Assembly (NCBI GenBank): GCA_023403475.1
Contig: JAEYEL010000150.1
Location: forward strand, 1 to 21,615
Reading direction: 5' to 3'
DNA from: Actinomycetes bacterium
Lineage (GTDB): Bacteria > Actinomycetota > Coriobacteriia > Coriobacteriales > Eggerthellaceae
DNA length: 21,615 nt
Shown here: positions 13,692-21,503 of the stretch, one piece after another
How the letters are laid out: each line of letters opens with the position of its first letter
How positions within the stretch are numbered: the stretch's first letter is position 1
Program-made: the position numbers and the translations under genes
Notes under the pieces: model-generated
What the model was told of the DNA's origin: nothing
Database searches by the model: none
The model's input: the letters and a program-made list of their open reading frames with translations, nothing else

Positions 13692-16088
13692 TTACACCAA
13701 CTCCCCGAATTTTTCCCAGACCACGTTCATGTCAGTGTCGTAGTTTTCTTCAACAGGCTCGACCGCACACAGAAGACATTTGAATGGGGCACCGAACCCA
13801 AGCTTGCCGAAATGAAAGTTCGGAACAAGATTGTTGATGTTCGACTGAAACGTGCCATACAAATGCGGTGCGTTCCCATCTTGTTCGGGGAACCACCAGC
13901 CATGCTGCGCATGGACGACGTTCTCCTTCACAATAGGCGTCACCTTCGCCTTCAGAAGGCAGCTGCCAAACTGGTTTCGCACGCGCACCCATTGACCGTC
14001 CGAAATATGGTGAGCCTTCGCCGCCACAGGGTTGATCTCTAAGAGCGGATCGGGGTTGAGCTCACGGCAGTAAGGAATTTGGCGATTTTCGGAATGGAAG
14101 AACGCATACGTGCGTGCGCCAGTGGTAAGCACGAACGGATACTCATCGAGCAACTCCGGCGTCTCAACGGGGCTGTACTGCGGTTCTATGTAGTATGGAA
14201 GAGGATCGTCGCCGAAACGCTGGAACGCATACGACCAAAGTTCGATACGTCCGGTAGAAGTGTTGAAGCCAGGCTTTCCATCGCGGCGCAGCAAACCAGT
14301 TTCGTATTTACGATACCCCACATAGCGCTGGAGCACCACTTCCTTGCGTATATCCTCGTAGCAGTACTTCTTCCCCAAGCGCAGATGCTCTATGAAGTCA
14401 CGCACCTCGTCGTATTGTTCCCAAAGATGAGGGTTGAGCACCTTGCCCAAATTGAAGCACAACTCCATGTCCGACATGCCCTCACCCTGCGTTACCGCCT
14501 TGTTCATGAAACCCATGGTGACAGGCGACGATCCGTAATGGGTCTGCACCACACCCTCGCGTTCGGCAATAGTGGCAAGGGGCAGGAAAACATCGCAGGT
14601 CGCTTGTGCCGAGGGGGTCATGAACGTGTCGAATGCTATGACGAACTCCATAGAGTCATTGATGGCACGCATCCATCTTTCCGGTTCCGCCGAAGTGCAG
14701 GACAAAAGGTTATTGCCTGCGTAAAAGCCCATTTTGATGGGATATGGGTCGCCCGTTTCCATGGCTCGCAACGTAAGATCGCAATGAGAGTTCAGGATGA
14801 GTCCGCAATATGCAGGATATTCCTTAGCTCCTATCATCTTTGCTATGAGATCTTTGCCGAGACCTTCCTCGAAACCGAAACCTGCCTCGTTAAGACCCAT
14901 CGTTTTATCGCCAATGCGCATTCCACCGGGAACATCGATATTGCCGCAAATAGCCATGAGGGCAATGAGGCAATGACCCACTTGCATGCCGTTCGCCTTC
15001 TGGTCAAGCGCAAGACCCCACGCAATGGAAGCGGGTGTGGCCTCGGCATACATACGAGCCGATCGACAAATGACATCTTCGGGAACGCCCGTGATTTCCG
15101 CTGCACGAGCTGGCGTCATCTCGCGAACGCGATCCGCAAGTTCATCGAACCCATAACACCAATACTCCACGAAGTCTTTGTCGTAAAGCCCCTCTTCAAT
15201 AATCACATTGAGCCAAGCCATGGCCAACGCGGCATCGGTTCCGGGACGCAACTGCAAAAGATAGTCGGCTCTTGTGGCAAACCAGTTGTTCCGAGGATCA
15301 ACCACGATAAGACGCGTACCGCGACGCATAAGATCTATAATAGCATGGCCAAAAAAACCGTCGGGATTCGAAGGAAGCGGTTCTTTGCCCCACACCACAA
15401 TGCATTCGGGAATTTCGTACTCTGGATCGTCATAGCGCCCGGAGAGGCCGCCGGCATAATCGACTTCGGGGTATGCCGCACCTAACAGATACGAGGAAGC
15501 CGCCATGCGTGGGCAGTAGCAAGCGTATCCCGATTGCGAATAACAAAAGTTCGGTGTGCAGAGCATTCTGCTGCCAAACGGAGCCATAGTTCCGCCCTCA
15601 CGACCCGTTCCTGCAAAGCACACAATAGACTCGCGACCGTACTCACTCGTTATGGCATCGTAGCGCTCTTTTATAAGGGCGAACGCTTCATCCCAAGTGA
15701 TCTCTTCCCAGGCATCGGCGCACCCGCGCTTCTTCGGATCGCGCCTCATGGGATGCAAAATCCGACTCGGGTTATATATGTAGTCTTTCAACGTAAGACA
15801 TCGGGCGCACAAACGACCCTGGGTTACCGGATTGTTCTCGTCTCCTTCAACCTTCACCAGTTTTCCGTTCGCGTCGGTGTACAGCTTGAGCGAGCATCCA
15901 ACAGGATGGCATCCTGGAGGAGACCATGGACTCGTTCGAGTGACGGTAAGACCATCGTCCTCGAAACGCCACGGCTTGTTCAGGTCGTTGATGTCGCTGA
16001 TGGTGAATTCGCTACGCACGTTAAGCTTTTCCGGGTGCCAAGCGCGCATGGTAGGATTGTCTCGCCAATTCTGGTATTCCTTTTCCAT
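13692..16088 (-). CDS. Molybdopterin-dependent oxidoreductase catalytic subunit B (dehydroxylase/transhydroxylase-like)
   Basis: The 798-residue protein belongs to the DMSO-reductase superfamily, which holds a bis-MGD molybdenum or tungsten cofactor. In order it has an N-terminal cysteine region (C60, C65, C94, C97 around WSPPGCHPVGC and GRLCARC), a FAGTGREGG segment, a conserved SGYACYCPR (186-194) where the metal ligand is expected, a VVWGKEPLPSNPDG cofactor segment, VVDPRNNWFA, LRPGTDAALA, and a C-terminal cofactor-binding domain with TTGARTYAFFHSENRQIP and HAQHGWWFPEQDG. No Tat signal precedes it, so a cytoplasmic enzyme is likely. Resemblance to catechol dehydroxylases and pyrogallol transhydroxylase is a family-level judgement; the substrate is unknown. 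ATG 16088 follows AGGAG by about six bases. Ferredoxin B starts two bases downstream. Confidence 0.93.
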   Translation of the reverse strand: MEKEYQNWRDNPTMRAWHPEKLNVRSEFTISDINDLNKPWRFEDDGLTVTRTSPWSPPGCHPVGCSLKLYTDANGKLVKVEGDENNPVTQGRLCARCLTLKDYIYNPSRILHPMRRDPKKRGCADAWEEITWDEAFALIKERYDAITSEYGRESIVCFAGTGREGGTMAPFGSRMLCTPNFCYSQSGYACYCPRMAASSYLLGAAYPEVDYAGGLSGRYDDPEYEIPECIVVWGKEPLPSNPDGFFGHAIIDLMRRGTRLIVVDPRNNWFATRADYLLQLRPGTDAALAMAWLNVIIEEGLYDKDFVEYWCYGFDELADRVREMTPARAAEITGVPEDVICRSARMYAEATPASIAWGLALDQKANGMQVGHCLIALMAICGNIDVPGGMRIGDKTMGLNEAGFGFEEGLGKDLIAKMIGAKEYPAYCGLILNSHCDLTLRAMETGDPYPIKMGFYAGNNLLSCTSAEPERWMRAINDSMEFVIAFDTFMTPSAQATCDVFLPLATIAEREGVVQTHYGSSPVTMGFMNKAVTQGEGMSDMELCFNLGKVLNPHLWEQYDEVRDFIEHLRLGKKYCYEDIRKEVVLQRYVGYRKYETGLLRRDGKPGFNTSTGRIELWSYAFQRFGDDPLPYYIEPQYSPVETPELLDEYPFVLTTGARTYAFFHSENRQIPYCRELNPDPLLEINPVAAKAHHISDGQWVRVRNQFGSCLLKAKVTPIVKENVVHAQHGWWFPEQDGNAPHLYGTFQSNINNLVPNFHFGKLGFGAPFKCLLCAVEPVEENYDTDMNVVWEKFGELV

Positions 16089-16206
16089 CAATCGCTCCTC
16101 TTTCTCGTCTTCTTGGAAAGTGGTGGGTCGCGCACCGCCCGCCTTGCCTCAACGGACAAACACCGCATGTGCAGGCAAAAGCGGCACGCAACATTAAATT
16201 GGTTGG

Positions 16207-16545
16207 TTATGGAATAAACACGGCAACTTTGCTCTTACCCATTTCAGCAAGCTGCTTTGACACTTCCTCGATGGGAAGAACCTTGATAACAGCCGCAAGG
16301 CAATGAAGTTCGCATAGGGGGACCTTCCCCTCGTCAATGCGGCCCTCGCACAAATCGCACAGCCTCGACGGAGCCGGAATGAAATCCCATTCCCACTTCC
16401 CATCGGAAAACTTTGCGGGGCCATGCTCTTTCACCACGATACCCCACTCGTCTAAACCGAGGTTCTTTTCCTTTCGGCACGACACCTCGCACGAGTGACA
16501 CCCCGTGCAATATTGATAGTCGATCAACATTGCTCGTTTCGTCAT
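16207..16545 (-). CDS. 4Fe-4S ferredoxin-type electron-transfer subunit (partner of molybdoenzyme A)
   Basis: The 112-residue protein has the same two-cluster layout and spacing as ferredoxin B: C13/C16/C19/C23 (CTGCHSCEVSC) and C63/C66/C78/C82. It also shares MLIDYQYC at the start and WGIVVKEHGP between the clusters, so the two modules appear to be ancient duplicates. It lacks the C-terminal tail of ferredoxin B. ATG 16545 has GAGG eight bases upstream; the ATG at 16551 sits right against that site. The start is 17 bases past the molybdoenzyme A stop. It would pass electrons to the molybdoenzyme from an unidentified donor. No membrane anchor subunit is encoded nearby. Confidence 0.92.
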   Translation of the reverse strand: MTKRAMLIDYQYCTGCHSCEVSCRKEKNLGLDEWGIVVKEHGPAKFSDGKWEWDFIPAPSRLCDLCEGRIDEGKVPLCELHCLAAVIKVLPIEEVSKQLAEMGKSKVAVFIP

Positions 16546-16561
16546 TTCCATCACCTCTTTC

Positions 16562-18832
16562 CTAGCTGTCAAGGCTGTCGACTTTATATATCTTGCAGAT
16601 CACGTTCTTGTATGGCGCACCATATCCGGTCACGCCGACACTCTCGTGGGGAACAAGATTGTTCACGTTCGACTTCCAATTGCCGAACAAGTTGGGTTTT
16701 TCTCCATCCTGCTCTGGGAACCACCAAGCATGTTGCGCATGAACAACTCGCGGGTCGAGCACGGGACGAACATGCGCCTTCTGCACACAACGCCCAAGCG
16801 GGTTCTCTATGGCTACCCAGTCGCCTTCCTCGATGCCCAGATTGGCAGCCGTTTGCGGATGAATGGTAACAAGAGGCCATGGGTTAAGCGCCCGCAGCGA
16901 AGGAATCTGCCTGTGCTCGGAATGGAACATGGCCAGATGGCGCGCACCCGTGGTGAGCACCAAAGGATATTCGTCCTTCACCTCTTGCGAAATCTTGTCG
17001 CTGTAGGGACTGTATTCCGGCTCTTCGAAATACGGCAGCGGCTGTTCGCCGAAAATGGGGTAGATGCTTGACTTCAGCTCGATAAGGCCAGTAGGGGTGT
17101 CGAATCCAGGTTTGCCATCGCCCCGCAGCTTACCGGTCTCGTACTTGCGGTACTCGAAAGGCTGTTGGAAAACAACCATATCCTGCAAGTCCTTAAAACC
17201 CCAGTCGTACACGGTGCCCAGTTGATCGGAGAAGAACTCCGCTGGCGTCTCCCACGGCCACAGCTCGGGACGTAAACGGTGACCCAACTCAAGCATAATC
17301 TCTACATCGCTTTTGCTGTCAACAGGATCTACGACCTTGCTCATAGCGCCAAGGAAATGGGTGTTGCGTCCGAAATGAGGCATGACGATGCCCTCATGCT
17401 CCACCGAAGTAGAGAGCGGCAGAACCAGATCGCACAATGCCATGATGGAAGGGTTCATGAATATATCCTGCGAAACGTTGAACTCCAACCGATCAAGAGC
17501 TTTCTCCCAACGCTTCGGTGATGCAGACATGCAGGTAAGAGGGTTTGTGCCGAACCAATAGCTCATCTTGAAGTCGGTCGGAGGGTTTTCCATCTCAAGC
17601 CAATCGAGCGTAACATCGGGCAAAGGTCCAGGCCCTGCGGTATCCCAACATTTATAACGCCCTTGCAAGTCGACGATTCTCTTCGCACGCACTTCGTCGG
17701 GCACCGAGTTCACCGTCTCGTAACGCCACTTGCCCGTGAAGCTTGACGGACGAGCCAACGTAATGCCGCCAGGAATATCCATGTAACCGCACAAAGCGCA
17801 GATTGCCAGAAACGTATGCCCAGCCTGAACACCATTGGTCATGGTGTCTATGGAAAGGCCCCAAAGCGCCGAAGACGGACTGTTCGTAGCAAAGGCACGC
17901 GCTGCACCGCGAAGGGCATCGGGGTCAACCCAACTTATCTCACCTGCGTATTCGGGAGTCCACGGGCTTACGCATTCTGCAAATTCGTTAAAACCGTACA
18001 CCCACTTCTCCACGAATTCATGATTGTATAGGTCTTCGGAAATAATAACGTTACACAATGCCATAGCAACGGCAGTGTCAGTGCCAGGACGCAACTGCAA
18101 GTGATATTCTGCATGCGCCGCCAACCATGTTACCTGCGGATCAACCACAATAAGTTTGGAGCCAAGCTTCATGAGATCGACGAGCGCATGACCGAAGAAG
18201 CCGTCCGGGTTCGAGTAGATAGGATTCTTGCCCCATACCAAAATGTATTTGGGACGCTCCCAACGAGGATCATCGTATCTGTCGGGAAAGTATGCCGCAT
18301 AGTCGAGCTCCGGATACCCTGCGCCCAACTGAAAGTTCGCGATAGTGCAACGAGGGCCGTAACACGAACCGCCAGAAAGCGTCATGCAATAGTTCGGAGA
18401 ATTGAAGATAGCATGGCAGTACGCTGCAGAATACATGGTTATCTCACGACCCGTTCCCGTGAACGTGAGGATGCTTTCTGATCCTGCCGTCTCCCAAAAC
18501 CCGCGTACCTTAGACTCGATAAGATCGAGCGCTTCTTCCCAAGTAATCTGTTCCCATTTGTTCTTGCCGCGATCTTCTCGTGCGCGCTTCATTGGATGCA
18601 TGATGCGATCAGGATGATATTGCACCTCGTCAAGGGCGATGCACCGCGGACATAGGCGACCATGCGTTATGGGATGGCTCGGATCACCCTCCACCTTCAC
18701 TATCTTATTATCTTTCACCGTCACAATAATGCCGCACCCTACCGGGTGATCGCCCGGCGGTGACCAGACACAGGTTTTCACTTGATGCACGCCATCACCA
18801 AGATCGGTCACCCAGCTTTTCTCCTCGTCCAT
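16562..18832 (-). CDS. Molybdopterin-dependent oxidoreductase catalytic subunit A (dehydroxylase/transhydroxylase-like)
   Basis: The 756-residue catalytic subunit is a paralogue of subunit B, with the same order of segments: WSPPGDHPVGCG (23-34), GRLCPRC (58-64), a FTGTGREITM segment, SGGSCYGPR (153-161) at the expected metal-ligand site, VWGKNPIYSNPDG, VVDPQVTWLA, LRPGTDTAVA, TTGARHLAMFHSEHRQIP and HAQHAWWFPEQDG. Asp28 stands where subunit B has Cys60, leaving C21, C33, C61 and C64. A normal 4Fe-4S site in this subunit is therefore doubtful, as in the alpha subunit of pyrogallol transhydroxylase, which has none. ATG 18832 follows AGGAGG by four bases; the longer open frame upstream adds a basic, unrelated stretch without a Tat motif. 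The enzyme should be cytoplasmic. Substrate unknown. Confidence 0.93.
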   Translation of the reverse strand: MDEEKSWVTDLGDGVHQVKTCVWSPPGDHPVGCGIIVTVKDNKIVKVEGDPSHPITHGRLCPRCIALDEVQYHPDRIMHPMKRAREDRGKNKWEQITWEEALDLIESKVRGFWETAGSESILTFTGTGREITMYSAAYCHAIFNSPNYCMTLSGGSCYGPRCTIANFQLGAGYPELDYAAYFPDRYDDPRWERPKYILVWGKNPIYSNPDGFFGHALVDLMKLGSKLIVVDPQVTWLAAHAEYHLQLRPGTDTAVAMALCNVIISEDLYNHEFVEKWVYGFNEFAECVSPWTPEYAGEISWVDPDALRGAARAFATNSPSSALWGLSIDTMTNGVQAGHTFLAICALCGYMDIPGGITLARPSSFTGKWRYETVNSVPDEVRAKRIVDLQGRYKCWDTAGPGPLPDVTLDWLEMENPPTDFKMSYWFGTNPLTCMSASPKRWEKALDRLEFNVSQDIFMNPSIMALCDLVLPLSTSVEHEGIVMPHFGRNTHFLGAMSKVVDPVDSKSDVEIMLELGHRLRPELWPWETPAEFFSDQLGTVYDWGFKDLQDMVVFQQPFEYRKYETGKLRGDGKPGFDTPTGLIELKSSIYPIFGEQPLPYFEEPEYSPYSDKISQEVKDEYPLVLTTGARHLAMFHSEHRQIPSLRALNPWPLVTIHPQTAANLGIEEGDWVAIENPLGRCVQKAHVRPVLDPRVVHAQHAWWFPEQDGEKPNLFGNWKSNVNNLVPHESVGVTGYGAPYKNVICKIYKVDSLDS

Positions 18833-18887
18833 TTTTCCTCCTACATTCTTTTTCCTGCACAAGGGCGCTTCCCACCCTCTCATGCGC

Positions 18888-18931
18888 ACAGCTTTGCCAG
18901 ACCGCAGCAAATGAATGCGACCCAAAGCTGT
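18888..18931 (-). promoter_or_regulatory. Inverted repeat between the MFS gene and molybdoenzyme A
   Basis: ACAGCTTTG (18888-18896) and CAAAGCTGT (18923-18931) form a perfect 9-bp inverted repeat with 26 bases between, in the untranslated gap upstream of molybdoenzyme A. No T-run follows on the minus strand. It could be an mRNA-processing or stability hairpin, or a regulator site. Confidence 0.35.
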
Positions 18932-18962
18932 AAACACCTTTTGAAACGATCTGCGAAAATTT

Positions 18963-20234
18963 CTACGGAAGCTTCTTCCATCCGATAACGAGAACAATGA
19001 GACCCAGGAAGAATATCGGTGCCATGAAGAACTGGCCGGCTATAGCGAAGCTGCCGAAACCTTCAACGACCGCACCGAGAATCCTCGATCCTAGAAATGC
19101 TGCCATCTGCTGGAAGAACAATACGATTGCTGTTGCAGCTGGAATGTCCTCCGAATGCTCCACAACTTTGGGGATAGACGACCATACCATTGTCGGAATA
19201 ATGCCGCCTGCAACGGCATTAAGAATTACAACTGGGATGAAACCGACAACCGTCGTAGTCTGGAACACGATGAAGGCATATGCCGTACCGCCTAGGCAAC
19301 TTATTACCATGAGCTTTTTATTTGATCGGATTTTATCGGAAATTCTTCCCGCAATGGGGTTCACCACGCAGCCCACAATGGCCATGACGGATATGATAGT
19401 GGACATCGTGGTCAGCGATATTGCCGTTTCCTGCGTGGCATATGTGGTAAGGAAATTCGACATACCGAGAAAAGGCACCTCTTCGCAGAAGAATATAAGC
19501 CCCACCAGCCATACAGCCGGATTCTTGAACACACGACCGAAGCGCATGGGCTGCTTCGATTGGCTTGAAGCTTGGTCTTTGGGAATACGGTTACCCACTT
19601 CGTCGAACGCAAAATCTGGTTCTCGGTAAAGCAGGACAAGAGCTACGAGCACGATCGCATTGAACACAAGGCAGATGAGCCAGACAATATGATAATCACC
19701 CGTGCTGCTATAGAGTCCAGAAAAGAGCCGCGGTCCAATGAGGAAGGCCATAGTAACGTAGATGGCCCATATTCCAAGTGGGACACCGCGCTTTTGCGGC
19801 GGAAACCATGCCGATATTGCAGGAACCGCCGCCGTAGCCACAAGGCCAAACCCGATTCCCTCGATCACGCGACTTGCAATGAACAGAAGCAGATCGGTAG
19901 CAACATAACCCATCAAGCCGCCTACAATGGCGCAGACCAACGAAATAATGAAGGTTGCTCTCTTGCCAATTTTGTCGACGATGAAAGCGCTTGGGAGAGC
20001 GAGCACGGCGCCCATAAGATAGAACATCGCCATGACCCAGCTCATAGCGTCAGAGCCAATGCCGAACACCTGCATGAGAACAGGCGAGAGAATAGAGACC
20101 TTGAGCATGTTGAGAGGCATGGAAACACCTGTTAGCCAAACGACAAACGTGACAACCCAGCCATATGCCGACGAACTCTTTGCAGACGCCTTCCCGCCCT
20201 TGGTCATTGCTTCGAAATTTGAATCGACGTTCAT
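18963..20234 (-). CDS. Major facilitator superfamily transporter
   Basis: The 423-residue inner-membrane protein has about twelve hydrophobic helices. The MFS loop between helices 2 and 3 reads FIVDKIGKRATF, close to the family motif GxLxDRxGRR. A repeat of that motif lies in the second half (GRISDKIRSNKKLM). Charged central-loop residues (VGNRIPKDQASSQ) separate the two halves. ATG 20234 has GGGGA about six bases upstream; an in-frame GTG at 20255 has none. It is the first gene of the proposed reductase transcript and lies 130 bases before molybdoenzyme A. It probably moves that pathway's substrate or product, but the family gives no substrate. It differs clearly from the OFA-type carrier downstream. 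Confidence 0.9.
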   Translation of the reverse strand: MNVDSNFEAMTKGGKASAKSSSAYGWVVTFVVWLTGVSMPLNMLKVSILSPVLMQVFGIGSDAMSWVMAMFYLMGAVLALPSAFIVDKIGKRATFIISLVCAIVGGLMGYVATDLLLFIASRVIEGIGFGLVATAAVPAISAWFPPQKRGVPLGIWAIYVTMAFLIGPRLFSGLYSSTGDYHIVWLICLVFNAIVLVALVLLYREPDFAFDEVGNRIPKDQASSQSKQPMRFGRVFKNPAVWLVGLIFFCEEVPFLGMSNFLTTYATQETAISLTTMSTIISVMAIVGCVVNPIAGRISDKIRSNKKLMVISCLGGTAYAFIVFQTTTVVGFIPVVILNAVAGGIIPTMVWSSIPKVVEHSEDIPAATAIVLFFQQMAAFLGSRILGAVVEGFGSFAIAGQFFMAPIFFLGLIVLVIGWKKLP

Positions 20235-20279
20235 AACATCCCCACCGTCCAGCACAGCAACTTTTGCTATCGCACCTTC

Positions 20280-20307
20280 GTTATATCCACGTTGCGAAAA
20301 ATGTAAA
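20280..20307 (-). promoter_or_regulatory. Probable promoter of the MFS-molybdoenzyme transcript
   Basis: On the minus strand, TTTACA (20307-20302) and TATAAC (20285-20280) lie 16 bases apart, directly after the terminator of the zinc-ribbon gene. Transcription would start near 20273 and give a leader of about 40 bases before the MFS ATG. Confidence 0.5.
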
Positions 20308-20309
20308 AC

Positions 20310-20338
20310 CCGAGCGCCGCAACGCCCTAGGCGCTCGG
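20310..20338 (-). terminator. Terminator of the zinc-ribbon/PGA gene
   Basis: A perfect 9-bp stem, CCGAGCGCC (20310-20318) with GGCGCTCGG (20330-20338), has an 11-base loop that includes the gene's TAG stop. On the minus strand it exits into GGGTTTTACATTTTT, a good T-run. Confidence 0.8.
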
Positions 20339-20587
20339 AGCTCCTGGAGCTGACGGCGCTTTCGGCGCCCCCGGGGCTGATGGAGCCCCCGGAGCCCCTG
20401 GGGCTTTCGGCATGCCAGGCACGCCGGGCGCGACAACCCCCGGCGCCCCGCTCGTTGCTGTCGCTGCATCAACTTTCGCGCCACAGAACGGACAATTATC
20501 AGGAAATACCCCTAGAACCGCATTTACCTGTTTTCCGCATTCCGGACATTCAATGAACTGATCGACACCCGCTGGTCTAAAACACAT
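20327..20587 (-). CDS. Zinc-ribbon protein with a Pro/Gly/Ala-rich tail
   Basis: The 86-residue protein starts MCFRPAGVDQF and has a zinc ribbon at C14/C17 and C32/C35 (CPECGKQ and CPFCGAK). From about residue 47 to the end it is a low-complexity tail built from APG, APS and PKAPG units with almost no charge. The tail DNA is correspondingly repetitive. ATG 20587 is chosen because it begins the recognisable protein; the site upstream (AAAGG) is weak, and the frame is open for 35 codons further upstream without family features. Small proteins of this design seem common in Coriobacteriia near reductase genes (recollection, not checked). Function is unknown. It has its own terminator, so it is not part of the downstream transcript. 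Confidence 0.7.
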   Translation of the reverse strand: MCFRPAGVDQFIECPECGKQVNAVLGVFPDNCPFCGAKVDAATATSGAPGVVAPGVPGMPKAPGAPGAPSAPGAPKAPSAPGAPSA

Positions 20588-21228
20588 GGTGAGCCTTTCG
20601 TTTGCACAGCAAACCGCACAGCCGGCAGCGGTCGCAATGGATACGCACAATGGCTGCCCCTGACGGGACATCCAAGCAGATTCGAATCGCAAAGCTATTA
20701 TAGGAGCAAATAGCAGACTATCGTTACCGATAATTTATAACCGAGTATAGATGAAAAGCGATACTTGCATATTCCGAATTGGACTATGCGGAGGACGCAG
20801 CAAGCAGAGATGCCAAGGGGCGGACACGGATTTAGAAGCGAGAAACGCGAAGCAACGCTTTTCGTTGAGCCAGCGCCGTTGCTCGGAAGCTGTCGCGGCG
20901 CTGTGTTTCACCTCGTAGATCGTGCATGCTTCCGAAAGCGTATCGGTACACACTATTGAATCCCTCTCCTTGCGCAGGTTGCGAGTCGAAATGCGCAAAT
21001 CGGACAAGCGAAAGTCACGCGTAAGAACCGACGCGACAGCATTCTTGGAGGGAAATAGGTGTACAATGGTCATGGTTCTTGAGAGCGGCTGCAGAGCGGC
21101 GACAAACGGGCGAGAGGTCGGCAGACAACCAGTTGCCGCACAAGGCGTGCGCCACGCGAGACATGAGCCGCGTACCCTAAGAACCTTGGAATCGACGGCA
21201 CGAACAACTGCGACGAAGGAGGCTGGAA
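20588..21228. other. Long intergenic region with repeat copy B
   Basis: No gene is supported in these 641 bases. Frames of 110-190 codons exist on both strands, but they lack ribosome binding sites, family motifs and natural composition. Visible elements are TATAAT on the minus strand (20702-20697), without a good -35, which could serve the zinc-ribbon gene; a short dyad TATCG/CGATA (20719-20732); and copy B of the dispersed repeat. The stretch just before 21229 may be the leader of the small acidic-protein gene. Confidence 0.4.
20795..20855 (+). repeat. Dispersed imperfect repeat, copy B
   Basis: This is the partner of copy A. ACGCAGC (20795-20801) is followed by the core at 20819-20844, which differs from copy A at three of 26 positions. 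The distance from ACGCAGC to the core is seven bases shorter than in copy A. It lies between genes, upstream of the zinc-ribbon/PGA gene. Confidence 0.5.
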
Positions 21229-21441
21229 ATGGAACCGAACGACAATGTTTCACGTGAAACACAAGCTTGCGAGGAAAACCCGAAGGCCGACGAGGCGATT
21301 CTGAGCACATGGCCGGAGCCGGACGAGCAAACGGAATTCAACCCATATCTACGCGCCGAGAACGAGGACGACGACGGCTACGACCCCTACTCCGACCGTC
21401 GCGACGAGCCACCCCTATTCGAACCCGACCCTTGGAAGTAA
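21229..21441 (+). CDS. Small acidic protein of unknown function
   Basis: The 70-residue protein is strongly acidic (runs such as ENEDDDGYD), with no hydrophobic helix and no cysteine pair apart from a single early Cys. It ends RRDEPPLFEPDPWK. AAGGAGG lies seven bases before ATG 21229, which supports it as a real gene. No family was recognised; the composition suggests a disordered protein. Its codons 6-11 contain a perfect parS-like palindrome that fixes the residues VSRET, so part of the coding sequence may be kept for its DNA rather than its protein. It is convergent with the sulfhydrylase-like gene. Confidence 0.7.
   Translation: MEPNDNVSRETQACEENPKADEAILSTWPEPDEQTEFNPYLRAENEDDDGYDPYSDRRDEPPLFEPDPWK
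21246..21261. promoter_or_regulatory. parS-like centromere site (ParB binding)
   Basis: TGTTTCACGTGAAACA is a perfect 16-bp palindrome that matches the bacterial chromosomal parS consensus TGTTnCACGTGAAACA at every fixed position. ParB/Spo0J binds such sites and spreads from them to help segregate replication origins. Sites inside coding sequences are common. This is the only copy seen in the window, and no parA or parB gene is present here. Confidence 0.8.
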
Positions 21442-21503
21442 GCGACGGAATGCGCTGGTGCCTCCATCGCGAGTCGCTGAGAATCCTCGACTGTTGACCG
21501 AGG

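Noticed and set aside
14079..15485. 468-codon open frame on the plus strand opposite molybdoenzyme B
   Set aside because: It is antisense to a well-supported enzyme, without a ribosome binding site or any family motif.
18833..18997. N-terminal extension of molybdoenzyme A that could be a signal peptide
   Set aside because: The extension has Arg pairs (FRRNFRRSF), but no hydrophobic core fit for a Tat signal follows. It overlaps the end of the upstream MFS gene, and a strong ribosome binding site precedes ATG 18832.
20735..21310. 191-codon minus-strand frame across the intergenic region
   Set aside because: Composition is unnatural and no motif or start signal is seen. It also runs through the opposite strand of the small acidic gene and the parS site.
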